From the NCBI RefSeq assembly GCF_900113015.1, contig NZ_FONV01000015.1, positions 1-64,000 of the forward strand: a stretch of 64,000 bases of DNA, in the 5' to 3' direction. Below the pieces are notes generated by a model. That model saw nothing but the letters and a program-made list of their open reading frames with translations, was not told the DNA's origin and ran no database searches. Shown piece by piece: positions 31,762 through 40,518 of this stretch (its first letter is position 1; every line of letters begins with the position of its first letter). The translations under genes were made by a program, and so were the position numbers. This DNA comes from Actinoplanes philippinensis (GTDB lineage Bacteria > Actinomycetota > Actinomycetes > Mycobacteriales > Micromonosporaceae).

Positions 31762-32045
31762 CGGCGACGGCGGCACGCAGGCGCGGGACACGGGGCGAGC
31801 CGGGCGCCCCGGCCCGGCGACGGCGGCGTGCAGACGCGCGGTGCGGGGAGAGCCCGGCGGCGGCGGCGTGCAGACGCGCGGTGCGGGGAGAGTCCGGCGA
31901 CGGCGGCGCGCAGACGCGCCGCGCGGGGAGAGCCCGGCGACAGTGGCGCGCAGACGCTCGGCGCGGGAAGAGCCCGGCGACGGCAGCGCGCAGACGCGCG
32001 ACGCGGGGTGAGGCGGGCGACGGCGGCGCGGGAGGCCGGAGAGCT
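31762..32045. repeat. Array of 40-nt tandem repeats, about six copies
   Basis: Copies start at 31762 (then 13 extra bases), 31815, 31855, 31895, 31935 and 31975, with a partial copy from 32015. The period is exactly 40 nt, so no frame is kept and it does not code. Each unit holds GGCGCGCAGACGCGC-like inverted repeats; the third has a perfect 6-bp stem with CAGA loop. This array fills the whole 310-base gap between two converging genes. Confidence 0.9.
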
Positions 32046-33015
32046 AGGCGACCGGCTCCGGGACGGCGGCGCGCAGGCGCAGGACGCCGGTGAGGGCCAG
32101 CCCCGCACCGGCGCCGATCGCGCAGGCCACGGCGACCCGGGGGAACCAGGCGGGCCCGGCGGACGGGACGACGGCGGCGAAGAAGACGTCGGCGCTGCCG
32201 AAACCGGCGAAGGCGGCCAGGATGAATCCGGACAGGGTCAGGTAGAACGGCGGCTGCCACCGGAGGGCCGCGCAGGCGAGCAGTCCGGCGAGGATCGGCA
32301 CGGGCGCCCAGCCGGCTCCGTCCAGGGTGGTCGTCAGGGCGTACCCCAAGGTGATCGAACCACCGAGGAACGCGAGCGGGCCCGCGGACCTGGGCCACCG
32401 CCGGGCGAGAAGGGTGACGGTGAGGCCCAGCAGGGCCGAGCCGAGCCACCAGGCCCAGGCCGCCGGGGGTGGCTCGTAGTCGATCGTGCCCTGGATCTCG
32501 AAGGTGCGTGCCTGGTCGCGCAGGGGGATGGCCCAGTCGCGCACGCGGTGGGCCGAGCCGGGGTCGGTGGTGACCGCGGGCGGGGGCGCCGGTTCGGTCC
32601 AGCGGGCGCGCTGGTCGTGCCAGCGGACGGTGGTGTCGCCGGAGACTCGCCGCCAGGTGGGCGCGGCGGTCGGGGCAGCGGTGGCGGGGACGGGTGTCTC
32701 GCCGCCGAGGGTCTGGTTGAGATATGTGGCCGGCGAGTTGACGTTTTCATAGGTGCCGTCCGGCCGCACCTCGAGGTAGGGCTCGCCGGAGTAGCCGAGG
32801 ATCTCGACGGTGCGGTCGCTGTCGTTGCTGAGTTCGAGTCGCGCGCCGCCCTCGACGACCCGCACGGTCAAGCCGTCGAGGGGGCTGCTGAGCCCGGTGA
32901 CGGCGACCCGGTAGTCGCTGACCGAGGTGGCGTCGCCGGCGTGGGCCGACGCGGGTGTGGCCGGCACGAGGATCGCGCCGGCCACCGCCAGGATCGTGGG
33001 GAGGAGCCGTCTCAC
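32044..33015 (-). CDS. Secreted/membrane protein of a redox-copper type cluster
   Basis: This 323-residue protein has a signal peptide (LLPTILAVAGAILVPATPASAHA) and an extracytoplasmic beta-rich part (about 26-205; VEILGYSGEPYLEVRPDGTYENVN). A block of about five membrane helices forms the C-terminal 110 residues. I recognise no characterised family. The GTG start overlaps the stop of the DsbA-like gene (GTGA). The neighbours (thiol oxidoreductase, MauE-like, CopC-CopD fusion) suggest a role in copper handling or cytochrome/metalloprotein maturation at the outer face of the membrane. Confidence 0.75.
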   Translation of the reverse strand: MRRLLPTILAVAGAILVPATPASAHAGDATSVSDYRVAVTGLSSPLDGLTVRVVEGGARLELSNDSDRTVEILGYSGEPYLEVRPDGTYENVNSPATYLNQTLGGETPVPATAAPTAAPTWRRVSGDTTVRWHDQRARWTEPAPPPAVTTDPGSAHRVRDWAIPLRDQARTFEIQGTIDYEPPPAAWAWWLGSALLGLTVTLLARRWPRSAGPLAFLGGSITLGYALTTTLDGAGWAPVPILAGLLACAALRWQPPFYLTLSGFILAAFAGFGSADVFFAAVVPSAGPAWFPRVAVACAIGAGAGLALTGVLRLRAAVPEPVA

Positions 33016-33734
33016 CCGGCTGCCTTGGTGACGGCCGCGGTGAGCGCCTCGGTGGTCGGGTTGTCGAGTTTCTGCCCGGCGACGACGACCGTCGGGGTGC
33101 CGGTGTAGTGCCGGTCGGAGAACGTCTCGGTCACCTTGGTGGCCCACGGCTGGTAGGTCCCCTCGTTCACCGCGGTGACGAAGGTGTCGCTGGTCAGGCC
33201 GACCGACGCGGCCAACTCGATGATCTTGGCGTTGCTCAGGCCGTCGCTGTTCTCCTCCGGCCGGTTGGCGTAGAGCACGTCGTGGAACTCGGTGAACTTC
33301 CCCTCCTGGGCGGCGGCGGCGGACGCTGCGGCGGCGCGGGTGGAGTACTCGGTGCCGTTGGAGAACCGGTCGAGGATCGCCACCGGGTGGAACCGGACGG
33401 TGACCTTGCCGGCGCCGGCGAGATTCTTCAGCGTGGGTCCGCTGGTGGTCTCGAAGTTGCCGCAGGCCGGGCACATGAAGTCCTCGTAGACGTCGACGAC
33501 GACCGGCCCGCTGCCGACGGCGAAGGCGGTGCCCTCGTCGACGGCGACGCTCGGCGTGACCAGCTTGCCCTCGTCCTTGCCGCTCATCACGGTGTAGCCG
33601 ACGATCCCGGCGACGAAGAGCACCAGCACCACCGCGACCGACGTCCAGAGGGTCACGGTACGGCGCCGCTCGGCCGCTCGCTGATCGGCGACGATCTGCC
33701 GCGCCTTGGCCGCGCGGTCCTTGCCCTTGCTCAT
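33012..33734 (-). CDS. Membrane-anchored DsbA-like thiol oxidoreductase
   Basis: This 240-residue protein has one membrane helix (about 28-49) and an extracytoplasmic thioredoxin-fold domain of the DsbA/thioredoxin_4 type. The redox centre is Cys88-Pro-Ala-Cys91 in YEDFMCPACGNF, and the cis-Pro loop is HYTGTPTVVV. It probably forms or shuffles disulfides in secreted proteins. It overlaps both neighbours by 4 bases (MauE-like upstream, membrane protein downstream). Confidence 0.92.
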   Translation of the reverse strand: MSKGKDRAAKARQIVADQRAAERRRTVTLWTSVAVVLVLFVAGIVGYTVMSGKDEGKLVTPSVAVDEGTAFAVGSGPVVVDVYEDFMCPACGNFETTSGPTLKNLAGAGKVTVRFHPVAILDRFSNGTEYSTRAAAASAAAAQEGKFTEFHDVLYANRPEENSDGLSNAKIIELAASVGLTSDTFVTAVNEGTYQPWATKVTETFSDRHYTGTPTVVVAGQKLDNPTTEALTAAVTKAAG

Positions 33735-34222
33735 TTCTCCCCCAAGAGGACGCCGTCGAGTGAGAACCGGGTACGGGGCCGCCACACCAGGAGCCCGGAG
33801 AGCGCCAGGAACGCCAGATCACGCGCGATGTCCACGCCGTACGCGGTGCTCTCGCCGCGGCCCAGCTCGCCGCCGCTGCTGAAGCACCCGCAGTCGATCC
33901 GCAGGCCGCGCGCCCACGCCGAGGCGATGCCGGCGACGAAGACCGCCAGCAGCAGCGCCGAGATGACGGCGGTGAGCCGCGTCGACAGGCCGATCAGCAG
34001 GAGCAGGCCGAGCGCGATCTCGAGGAACGGCTGGACCGCCCCGACCACCTTGGCGGTGTCGTAGGACATCACCTGGTACGCGTTGACGGCCCGGGCCGAG
34101 GCGGCCAGATCGCCGACCTTGAGAGCGCCGGCGATCAGCCAGACCGCGGCGAGGCCGAGCCGTGCCGCTGTGCCGATCCAAGGCCACGCGACCGTCATGC
34201 GGGTCTGCCGTGAGGTTTCCAT
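33731..34222 (-). CDS. MauE/DoxX-like membrane protein
   Basis: This 163-residue protein has four membrane helices of the MauE/DoxX fold, starting AARLGLAAVWLIAGALK, with a conserved Cys pair in RIDCGCFSSGG. Proteins of this type pass electrons to extracytoplasmic thiols and are found beside DsbA-like genes. I chose the ATG at 34222, preceded by AAGGTGA; ATGs at 34270 and 34291 are open but have no ribosome-binding site. It heads the three-gene minus-strand operon. Confidence 0.85.
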   Translation of the reverse strand: METSRQTRMTVAWPWIGTAARLGLAAVWLIAGALKVGDLAASARAVNAYQVMSYDTAKVVGAVQPFLEIALGLLLLIGLSTRLTAVISALLLAVFVAGIASAWARGLRIDCGCFSSGGELGRGESTAYGVDIARDLAFLALSGLLVWRPRTRFSLDGVLLGEK

Positions 34223-34310
34223 GGTCACCTTGGGGTAGTCGGAGTCCGTTCCGCTGAGGTTCCCGGCCATGGTGATTCGCAGCATCTTCACAGGACTAGG
34301 GGCGGAAGTC

Positions 34311-34859
34311 CTAACTCGCCCTGGCCTGTGTCACGGCGTCCATCAGCTCGTCGCGGGCCCGGGCCACCCGGGAGCGGATGGTGCCGACCGGGACCGACTC
34401 GACCTCGGCCGCCTCCGCATACGACAGGCCGAGCACCTGGGTCAGCAGGAACGCGGTCCGCCGGTCCTCACTGAGGCGGCTGAGCAGGTCGGCGCTGCTG
34501 AGCCGGTGGGCCGGGTCGGGCGCCGGCGACTCGACGACGGCCTGCGCCGCGAGCCGGGCGTCGAGCCGGCGCCGCCGCACCACCGACCGCAGGTGGTCGG
34601 CGCAGGCACGGCGGGCGATGCCGAGCAGCCAGGTGCGCACGCTGGACCGGCCGGCGAACGTGTCGAGAGCGCGGAACGCCCGCAGGAACGTCTCCTGCGT
34701 GAGGTCGTCGGCCGCGCCCGGATCGACCAGCGCGGCGGTGAACCGCCAGACCTCGGCCTGGGTGGCGCGCACGAACGCCGCCTGCGCCGCCCGGTCGCCG
34801 TCGCGGGCGGCCAGCGCCAGCGCGGTGGTCTCGTCCGTCTCTGCGTCGCCTGCCGTCAC
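34311..34859 (-). CDS. ECF-type RNA polymerase sigma factor
   Basis: This 182-residue sigma factor has region 2 (FVRATQAEVWRFTAAL, DDLTQETFLRAFRAL) and region 4 (RTAFLLTQVLGLSYAEAAEVESVPVGTIRSRVARAR). It resembles the SigC group of Streptomyces. No anti-sigma gene is beside it. It is divergent from the CopC-CopD gene with 56 bases between them and lies upstream of the MauE-DsbA operon, so it may control one or both. Confidence 0.92.
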   Translation of the reverse strand: MTAGDAETDETTALALAARDGDRAAQAAFVRATQAEVWRFTAALVDPGAADDLTQETFLRAFRALDTFAGRSSVRTWLLGIARRACADHLRSVVRRRRLDARLAAQAVVESPAPDPAHRLSSADLLSRLSEDRRTAFLLTQVLGLSYAEAAEVESVPVGTIRSRVARARDELMDAVTQARAS

Positions 34860-34915
34860 GAGGCGTCATGGTACGCGCTCCCCCTATGCGAGTGCCGATC
34901 TGGAACCATGCAGGG

Positions 34916-36580
34916 ATGCCAGTCATGACCATGAACCGACGCCGGGTGACGACAGCGCTGGTCGGGCTGTTGATCGGACTCTTCGGGTCGCTGCTGGCAG
35001 CGGCGCCGGCGAGCGCGCACGCCGCTCTGGTGGGCAGCGATCCGGCGGCCAACTCCGTCGTCCCGGATGCGCCCAACCGGGTGACGCTGAAGTTCAGCGA
35101 GTCGGTCCAGTTGATCGCCGGCAAGATCCGGGTGCTCGCGCCGGACGGCTCCCGCGCGGATCAGGGCGACCCGACGGTCAGCGGCGCCGAGGTGACCATC
35201 CCGCTGCGCCCGGCCGGCGCCCGCGGGACGTACCTGATCACGTATCGGGTGACCTCGGCGGACAGCCACCCGGTGGCGGGCACGATCACCTATTCGGTGG
35301 GCGCGCCCTCGACGCCTCCGGCGGACGGCGGCGATGCGAGCGTCACGGTGGATCCGCTGGTCAAGGCACTGATCCCGGTCGGCAAATATCTGGGGTACGC
35401 CGGACTGGTGCTCCTGGTCGGCCCGGTGCTGGTCCTGGCGCTGCTGTGGCCGCACCGGCTGGACCGGCGCGGGCCCGGCCGGCTGGTCTGGACCGGCATC
35501 GGCCTGGTCGCCGGCAGCACCCTGCTCGGCCTCTGGCTGCAGGCGCCGTACACGTTGGGCACCGGCCTGTTCGACGTCACGGTGAGTGATGTCAGGGAGG
35601 TGCTCGGCAGCACGTTCGGGGCGGTCATGCTGGTCCGTCTCGGGGTGGTGACGGCCGCCGCGTTCCTGCTGCGCCCGCTGCTCGACGGGCCGGGTGGCGG
35701 TGAGTCGAGACTCGATCTGGCGCTGCTCGGCGTGCTCGGCGTGGCAGCGCTCGCCACCTGGCCGTTGACCGGCCATCCGACGGCTTCGCCGGTGGCCGGG
35801 GTGTCGGTCGTGATCGATGCGCTGCACCTCGGCGCGATGGCCGTCTGGGTGGGCGGCCTGGTGATGCTCTTCGGGTTCCTGCTGCCCCGCGCGACCGGGC
35901 GGGAGCTCGGCGCGATCCTCCCGATCTGGTCACGCTGGGCGATGACCGCGGTGGGGGTGCTGGTCTTCGCCGGGGTGGTGCAGGCGTTGATCGAGGTGTC
36001 CGACTTCGACGGGCTGATCAGCAGCACGTACGGGCGGATGATCCTCGCCAAGATCGGTCTCGCGGCGCTGGTGATCGGTGTGGCGGCCTTCTCCCGCAAG
36101 CTGGTGGGCAAGCGGGCCGACGACGACTCGCCCGGCCCGCTGCGCCGGATCGTCGCGGCCGAGCTGGCGATCATCGTGGTCATCCTCGGGGTGACGTCCT
36201 TCCTGGTGCAGGAGCCGCCGCCGCGGACCGTGGAGGCCGCCGAGACCGGGTCCACCAGCACCACCGTCGAGCAGACGCTCACCTCGAAGTCCATGTCGAT
36301 GCAGGTCAGCATCTATCCGGCGACGGTCGGGAACAATTCGATCCACCTGTACGCGTACACGCTCGACAGCAAGCCGCTGCCGGTCGTGGAGTGGAAGGCG
36401 ACGGCCGCGCTGCCGTCGAAGGGGATCGAGGCGATCGAGATCCCGCTGCTGCGGATCACCGACTTCCATGCGATCGGTGACATCGGGCTGCCGCAGGCGG
36501 GGGAGTGGACGTTCAAGTTCACCGCCCGGACCAGTGAGATCGATCAGGAGACCCTGACCATGACCGCCAAGATCTCCTGA
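34916..36580 (+). CDS. CopC-CopD fusion protein with C-terminal extracellular domain
   Basis: This 554-residue protein is built as signal peptide, CopC, CopD and a beta domain. CopC (about 36-128) keeps the copper-type N-terminal His in SAHAALVGSDPA and the DSHPVAGTITYSV end. CopD follows with about eight membrane helices (about 145-425). The last 125 residues form a YtkA/FixH-like beta domain. It should bind copper outside and move it through or hold it at the membrane. I chose the ATG at 34916; ATGs at 34925 and 34931 are also possible. Confidence 0.9.
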   Translation: MPVMTMNRRRVTTALVGLLIGLFGSLLAAAPASAHAALVGSDPAANSVVPDAPNRVTLKFSESVQLIAGKIRVLAPDGSRADQGDPTVSGAEVTIPLRPAGARGTYLITYRVTSADSHPVAGTITYSVGAPSTPPADGGDASVTVDPLVKALIPVGKYLGYAGLVLLVGPVLVLALLWPHRLDRRGPGRLVWTGIGLVAGSTLLGLWLQAPYTLGTGLFDVTVSDVREVLGSTFGAVMLVRLGVVTAAAFLLRPLLDGPGGGESRLDLALLGVLGVAALATWPLTGHPTASPVAGVSVVIDALHLGAMAVWVGGLVMLFGFLLPRATGRELGAILPIWSRWAMTAVGVLVFAGVVQALIEVSDFDGLISSTYGRMILAKIGLAALVIGVAAFSRKLVGKRADDDSPGPLRRIVAAELAIIVVILGVTSFLVQEPPPRTVEAAETGSTSTTVEQTLTSKSMSMQVSIYPATVGNNSIHLYAYTLDSKPLPVVEWKATAALPSKGIEAIEIPLLRITDFHAIGDIGLPQAGEWTFKFTARTSEIDQETLTMTAKIS

Positions 36581-36594
36581 CTTCACGCGCTCGG

Positions 36595-36626
36595 CGAGGC
36601 CCGGCCCCCACGGGGTTCGGGCCTCG
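36595..36626 (+). terminator. Terminator hairpin after the CopC-CopD gene
   Basis: A 9-bp stem CGAGGCCCG/CGGGCCTCG continues inward as CCCC/GGGG and is followed by TTTC. It lies 15 bases after the stop. Confidence 0.75.
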
Positions 36627-36723
36627 TTTCACATCTATCGGGGAACGCGTGCCGATTTGACCACTTTGGGGTTATTTGCGTCTGTATGGTGCGCGAGGTA
36701 GGGCCCGGGAAGGGGGAGAGAAG

Positions 36724-39700
36724 ATGCGGGTGTTCCGCACGATCCTCGGCATGCTGTTACTCACCATCGGACTGCCCACACTGCTGGGCGGCGGCGGCCT
36801 GTGGGCGGTCATGCAGCATCGCGATCCCGGCGGCGCGTTCAGTGGCGAGCTCCAACGGCTCACCGTCCCCGGGCACGCCGTCGTCATCCCCGACATCGAC
36901 CGGCTCCTGCGCGACCACGCCCCGTTCGCCCGCATCGACGACACCCAGCTGCGGCTCTCCGCGGCCACCGTCGAGGGCCGGGCCTTCCTCGGGCTCGCCC
37001 CGTCCGACGCGGTCGCCCGGTATCTGGCCCATGTGCCGTACACCCGGATCGACGGCATCGACATCGGCACCGGAGTCCTCCCGGTCACCGCCTCCCGCGT
37101 CGGCGGGCACGGCGCACCCACCGGAACACCCGCCCGGCAGCCGTTCTGGACCGCCAGCGGGCACGGCCAGATCAGCCTCACCCCCGCCGAACTCACCGAC
37201 CGCCCGTACAGCCTGGTCCTGATGAACCCGGACGGCGCCGCCGTCCTCCGCCTCGCCGTCGTCGCCGAGGTCCGCCCCGGCTGGCTCGGCTCCGGCACCT
37301 GGGGCCTGCTCACCCTCGGCACCCTCCTGGTGATGGCCGGAGTGATCGTCCTCGTCTGGCCGGGCCGCCGCCGTGAGGTCGTCTACGTCGTCGAACCCAG
37401 CCAGGTCCCCGAACTCATGCACGCCATCGGCGCCCCCCTGCCCCTGCCCGGCGGCGTCGCCTACTTCGCCGGCGCCCGCACCGGCGGCGCCCACCGCCCC
37501 CGAACCCTCGCCGACACCAGCCCCCGCCCGCCGGCGCTCCCACAGTTCGCCTGGCCACCCAACGCCCCCGCGGCCCGCACCCCCGAACTCCCGGCAGGCG
37601 AGCCGGTCACCCTCGCCACCGCAACCCTCAACCCCACCCCCGGCGGTACGGCCACCCGCGACTCCTTCGACGACGACCCCGACGCCGGCTACCCGGCCGG
37701 CACAACGGCCGTCGCCACCCTCGTCGCCCCGGCCGTCCCGTCGGCGGGCCACCGCCCCGGTACCGCTCCGGCCGTCGTGGGCCACCGCTCCGACACCGAC
37801 CCGGCCGTTGTGGGCCACCGCTCCGACACCGTCCCGGCCGTCCCGTCGGCGGGTCGCCGGTCCGCCCCGGCCGCGACCGTCCCGTCGGCGGGCCGCGGTG
37901 CCGATACGGCCCCCACCCGGACGGCGCTCGCCGCCACGTCCGGGACGGCGCACGCGGACGTTGCCCCCGCGGGTGCGCGCACCCCCGCCCCCGGCCAGCC
38001 GCTGAGCATGCTCGGTGAGGCCGCCGCCCCGGCCGCGCTCCAGCCCGGACAGGTCCCGGCCCGCCGCGGCGACAAGCGTCCGGCCGACCTGGCCGAGGTG
38101 CCGCAGTTCCAGGCCACCGCGGTCGGCGCCTGGGTCGCCGCGACCGCCCCCGAACGAGCCCGCCAGACCGAGGCCCGCGCCGCGGCCCGCCTGGCCGAGG
38201 CCGCCGCCCGCCGCAACGCCGGCAAGTTCACCCCCACCCAGCCCGGCAGCCGCAACACACCCCCGAACGTCCGCATCCCGATAGCGGCTCCCCGCCGCGA
38301 CAACGGCGACCTCCCCGCCCAGACCCCGACGGACACCCCCACCCCGGCCCCGGCCGAGGCGGCGCCCCCGTCGCAAGCGGCCACCGACCCCGCGGCTGTC
38401 CCGGCCATTCCTTCGCCGACCGCTGCAGGCAAGGACCGTCCGGCCGTTGCCGCCTCGATCAGCGGCAATAGGGCCGACGTGGCTGGTGAGGGCGCCGACT
38501 CGGCTGTTGCTGCTTCGATCGTCGACGGCAAGGCTGACGTGGCTGGTGACGGGGCCGATTCGGCTGTTGCTGCTTCGATCGGCGGCAGTAAGGCTGACGT
38601 GGTTGGTGAGGGCGCCGATTCGGCTGTTGCTGCTTCGATCGTCGACGGCAAGGCGGACGGAGTTGGTGACGAGACCGCTCCAGCCGTTGCTGCTTCAACC
38701 GTCGACGGCAAGGCGGACACGGCTGGTTACGGGACAGACTCGGCCGTTGCTCTCGCGACGTCTCAGGAAGAGGGCGGTGCGCAGTCGGTCGAAGGCGACC
38801 CCACCATCACGCGCATCGCTGTGCACACCGGTCCTGCGGTGACCGACTGGATCGCCACCGGAACCAGCCGCATCGGTCCGGCCCCCGTACCCCGGCCGGC
38901 TCCCCGTCCCTCCCCGAGGCCCACCCCCACGGCGAGTGCTCCCACGAAGGCCCAGGCGCCGTCGCAGAAGCCCGCACCGGACGACTCCGTGCGGTCCTCG
39001 AACGGTGCCGTGGCCGATGACACGAGCGCGCGTTCTGCCGGAACGCCGCCCGAGTGGCCGCCGAGGGGAACGCCGGCCGTCGACGCTCCGGCCGTCCCGG
39101 CGGTAGCCGAGAAGGCCGTTCCGGCAGCAGCCGAGAAGGCCGTCCTGGCGGTAGGTGGGAAGGCCGTTCCGGCAGCAGTCGAGAAGGCTGTTCCGGCGGT
39201 AGTCGAGAAGGCTGTTCCGGTGGTGGCCGAGAAGGCCGTCCCGGCAGCAGTCGAGAAGGCCGCCACCCCGGCGAAGAAGCCCGCAGCCGCGACATCGACG
39301 GGAGCGCCGAGGCAGTCCACGCCCGGCCAGGAGGCCACCGAGCCGAAGCAGCCCAAGCCCGCACCGGCAGCAGGCGACCCTGGGCGGTCGACGCCCGGCC
39401 AGGGGACCGGAGCCACGGCACAGACCCGAGCCGCGCAGGAAGCTGCCGGGGCGAAGGCGGCGGACTCGCAAGCGGGACAGCCGAAGGAGGCCACCCCGGG
39501 ACATGCGGATCCGGAGAAGAAGCCCGGCGTCCCGGCTCCCGCTCATCGGTCAGGGCCGCTGGTGGACGGCGAAGCCCCGGTGACCGGCACCGACGCGACC
39601 ACGACAGCCGGATCCGCCCGTGCGTCGATCCACGCGGCGGAGGCCACGATCCCCGCAGTGCCGTCGGCGAGCGTCCCTTCCGGGCAGGAAGCCGTCGTCC

Positions 39701-40422
39701 CGGTCGTCGAGCGAGCGACGCCGCAGTCCGCCGAGGCCCGCCGGTCGGTACACGCCGTCGAAGCGGATGGCCCGGGCATCCTCCCGCGAGAGCCGTCGCC
39801 GGTCCCGACTCGCGGCGCCGCGGCAGCCGCACCCGGCGTCCTGGCCGGGAACCCTGCCGGAGCATCCGAGTCCGTCCCGGAAGCTGCCGCCGGAACCCCG
39901 GAGAAGAACGAGAGCAGCCCGCAACCGACGGGCGACACGAAGCCGGTTGACGCAACCGGAGGAAAGCCGAACGAGGTGAGCGAGGACGCCGTGGCGGGGG
40001 TGAAGAACGCCACTGCGGCGAAGCGGCAGCGGAAGGTGACCGGAAGCAAGGGCGGGGACGATCTGGTGGCCCGGGCTCAGGGACGGTCCGGTGGCAAGGC
40101 GACCCCGGCCCGGCCTGCGCCGACGGCACGGCGTGCTCCCGCGGCCTGGATCAAGGCCGCCGAGTCGGTGGCCGCGCGGGCCGGCCGGACGGGTGGAGAG
40201 AAGACCCCGCCCGCGCCGGACGGGGACGGAAAGCCGGTGCCGTCGCCCCCGCCGAGCCGGCTGCTCAGCTACCGCGAGGAGGCTGCCGAACTGCTGGCCG
40301 GCGCCGGAGACGGGGAACGCCGCCGCAAGCGAACGGTCGGCGGCCGGAGCCGTCCCGGATCGGAGCCGCGTACCGATCCTCCGGCGACCGGCGGGCAGGG
40401 TGACGCCGGCCCCAAGGGGTAG
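36724..40422 (+). CDS. Large two-helix membrane protein with very long repeat-rich tail
   Basis: Of 1232 residues only the first 230 look folded: a membrane helix (about 6-30), an extracytoplasmic domain of about 155 residues (LQRLTVPGHAVVIPDIDRLL...), and a second helix (about 188-212). The remaining 1000 cytoplasmic residues are Ala/Pro/Thr/Glu/Lys-rich. They contain VVGHRSDT units (about 350-390), 20-residue VDGKADVAGDGADSAVAASI-type units (about 575-680) and EKAVPAVV-type octamers (about 785-850). The tail ends strongly basic. The ATG follows AGGGGGAGAGAAG. I recognise no family. A scaffold or wall-associated role is only a guess. Confidence 0.8.
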   Translation: MRVFRTILGMLLLTIGLPTLLGGGGLWAVMQHRDPGGAFSGELQRLTVPGHAVVIPDIDRLLRDHAPFARIDDTQLRLSAATVEGRAFLGLAPSDAVARYLAHVPYTRIDGIDIGTGVLPVTASRVGGHGAPTGTPARQPFWTASGHGQISLTPAELTDRPYSLVLMNPDGAAVLRLAVVAEVRPGWLGSGTWGLLTLGTLLVMAGVIVLVWPGRRREVVYVVEPSQVPELMHAIGAPLPLPGGVAYFAGARTGGAHRPRTLADTSPRPPALPQFAWPPNAPAARTPELPAGEPVTLATATLNPTPGGTATRDSFDDDPDAGYPAGTTAVATLVAPAVPSAGHRPGTAPAVVGHRSDTDPAVVGHRSDTVPAVPSAGRRSAPAATVPSAGRGADTAPTRTALAATSGTAHADVAPAGARTPAPGQPLSMLGEAAAPAALQPGQVPARRGDKRPADLAEVPQFQATAVGAWVAATAPERARQTEARAAARLAEAAARRNAGKFTPTQPGSRNTPPNVRIPIAAPRRDNGDLPAQTPTDTPTPAPAEAAPPSQAATDPAAVPAIPSPTAAGKDRPAVAASISGNRADVAGEGADSAVAASIVDGKADVAGDGADSAVAASIGGSKADVVGEGADSAVAASIVDGKADGVGDETAPAVAASTVDGKADTAGYGTDSAVALATSQEEGGAQSVEGDPTITRIAVHTGPAVTDWIATGTSRIGPAPVPRPAPRPSPRPTPTASAPTKAQAPSQKPAPDDSVRSSNGAVADDTSARSAGTPPEWPPRGTPAVDAPAVPAVAEKAVPAAAEKAVLAVGGKAVPAAVEKAVPAVVEKAVPVVAEKAVPAAVEKAATPAKKPAAATSTGAPRQSTPGQEATEPKQPKPAPAAGDPGRSTPGQGTGATAQTRAAQEAAGAKAADSQAGQPKEATPGHADPEKKPGVPAPAHRSGPLVDGEAPVTGTDATTTAGSARASIHAAEATIPAVPSASVPSGQEAVVPVVERATPQSAEARRSVHAVEADGPGILPREPSPVPTRGAAAAAPGVLAGNPAGASESVPEAAAGTPEKNESSPQPTGDTKPVDATGGKPNEVSEDAVAGVKNATAAKRQRKVTGSKGGDDLVARAQGRSGGKATPARPAPTARRAPAAWIKAAESVAARAGRTGGEKTPPAPDGDGKPVPSPPPSRLLSYREEAAELLAGAGDGERRRKRTVGGRSRPGSEPRTDPPATGGQGDAGPKG
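38450..38760 (+). repeat. 60-nt tandem repeats in the large membrane protein gene
   Basis: About five units of 60 nt encode a 20-residue motif containing ADSAVAAS and DGKAD. The unit keeps the frame. Codon choice is more T-rich (GTTGCTGCTTC) than in the rest of the gene, as expected after recent duplication of one ancestral block. Confidence 0.85.
39090..39265 (+). repeat. 24-nt tandem repeats coding for EKAVPAxx octapeptides
   Basis: Seven imperfect 24-nt units encode EKAVPA followed by two residues from A and V. They lie in the same long tail as the 60-nt repeats and keep the frame. Confidence 0.85.
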
Positions 40423-40518
40423 GCGGGGAAGCAGGCGAGTGGGTCGTCCCGGAGGATCGGGGCGGCCCACTCGCCTTTGCGGTCAGGAAGTGGCCGCAAA
40501 CGAACCTACTGTCACACC

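Noticed and set aside
31762..32045. CRISPR array or coding repeat
   Set aside because: The 40-nt units abut each other with no unique spacers, and the period is not a multiple of three.
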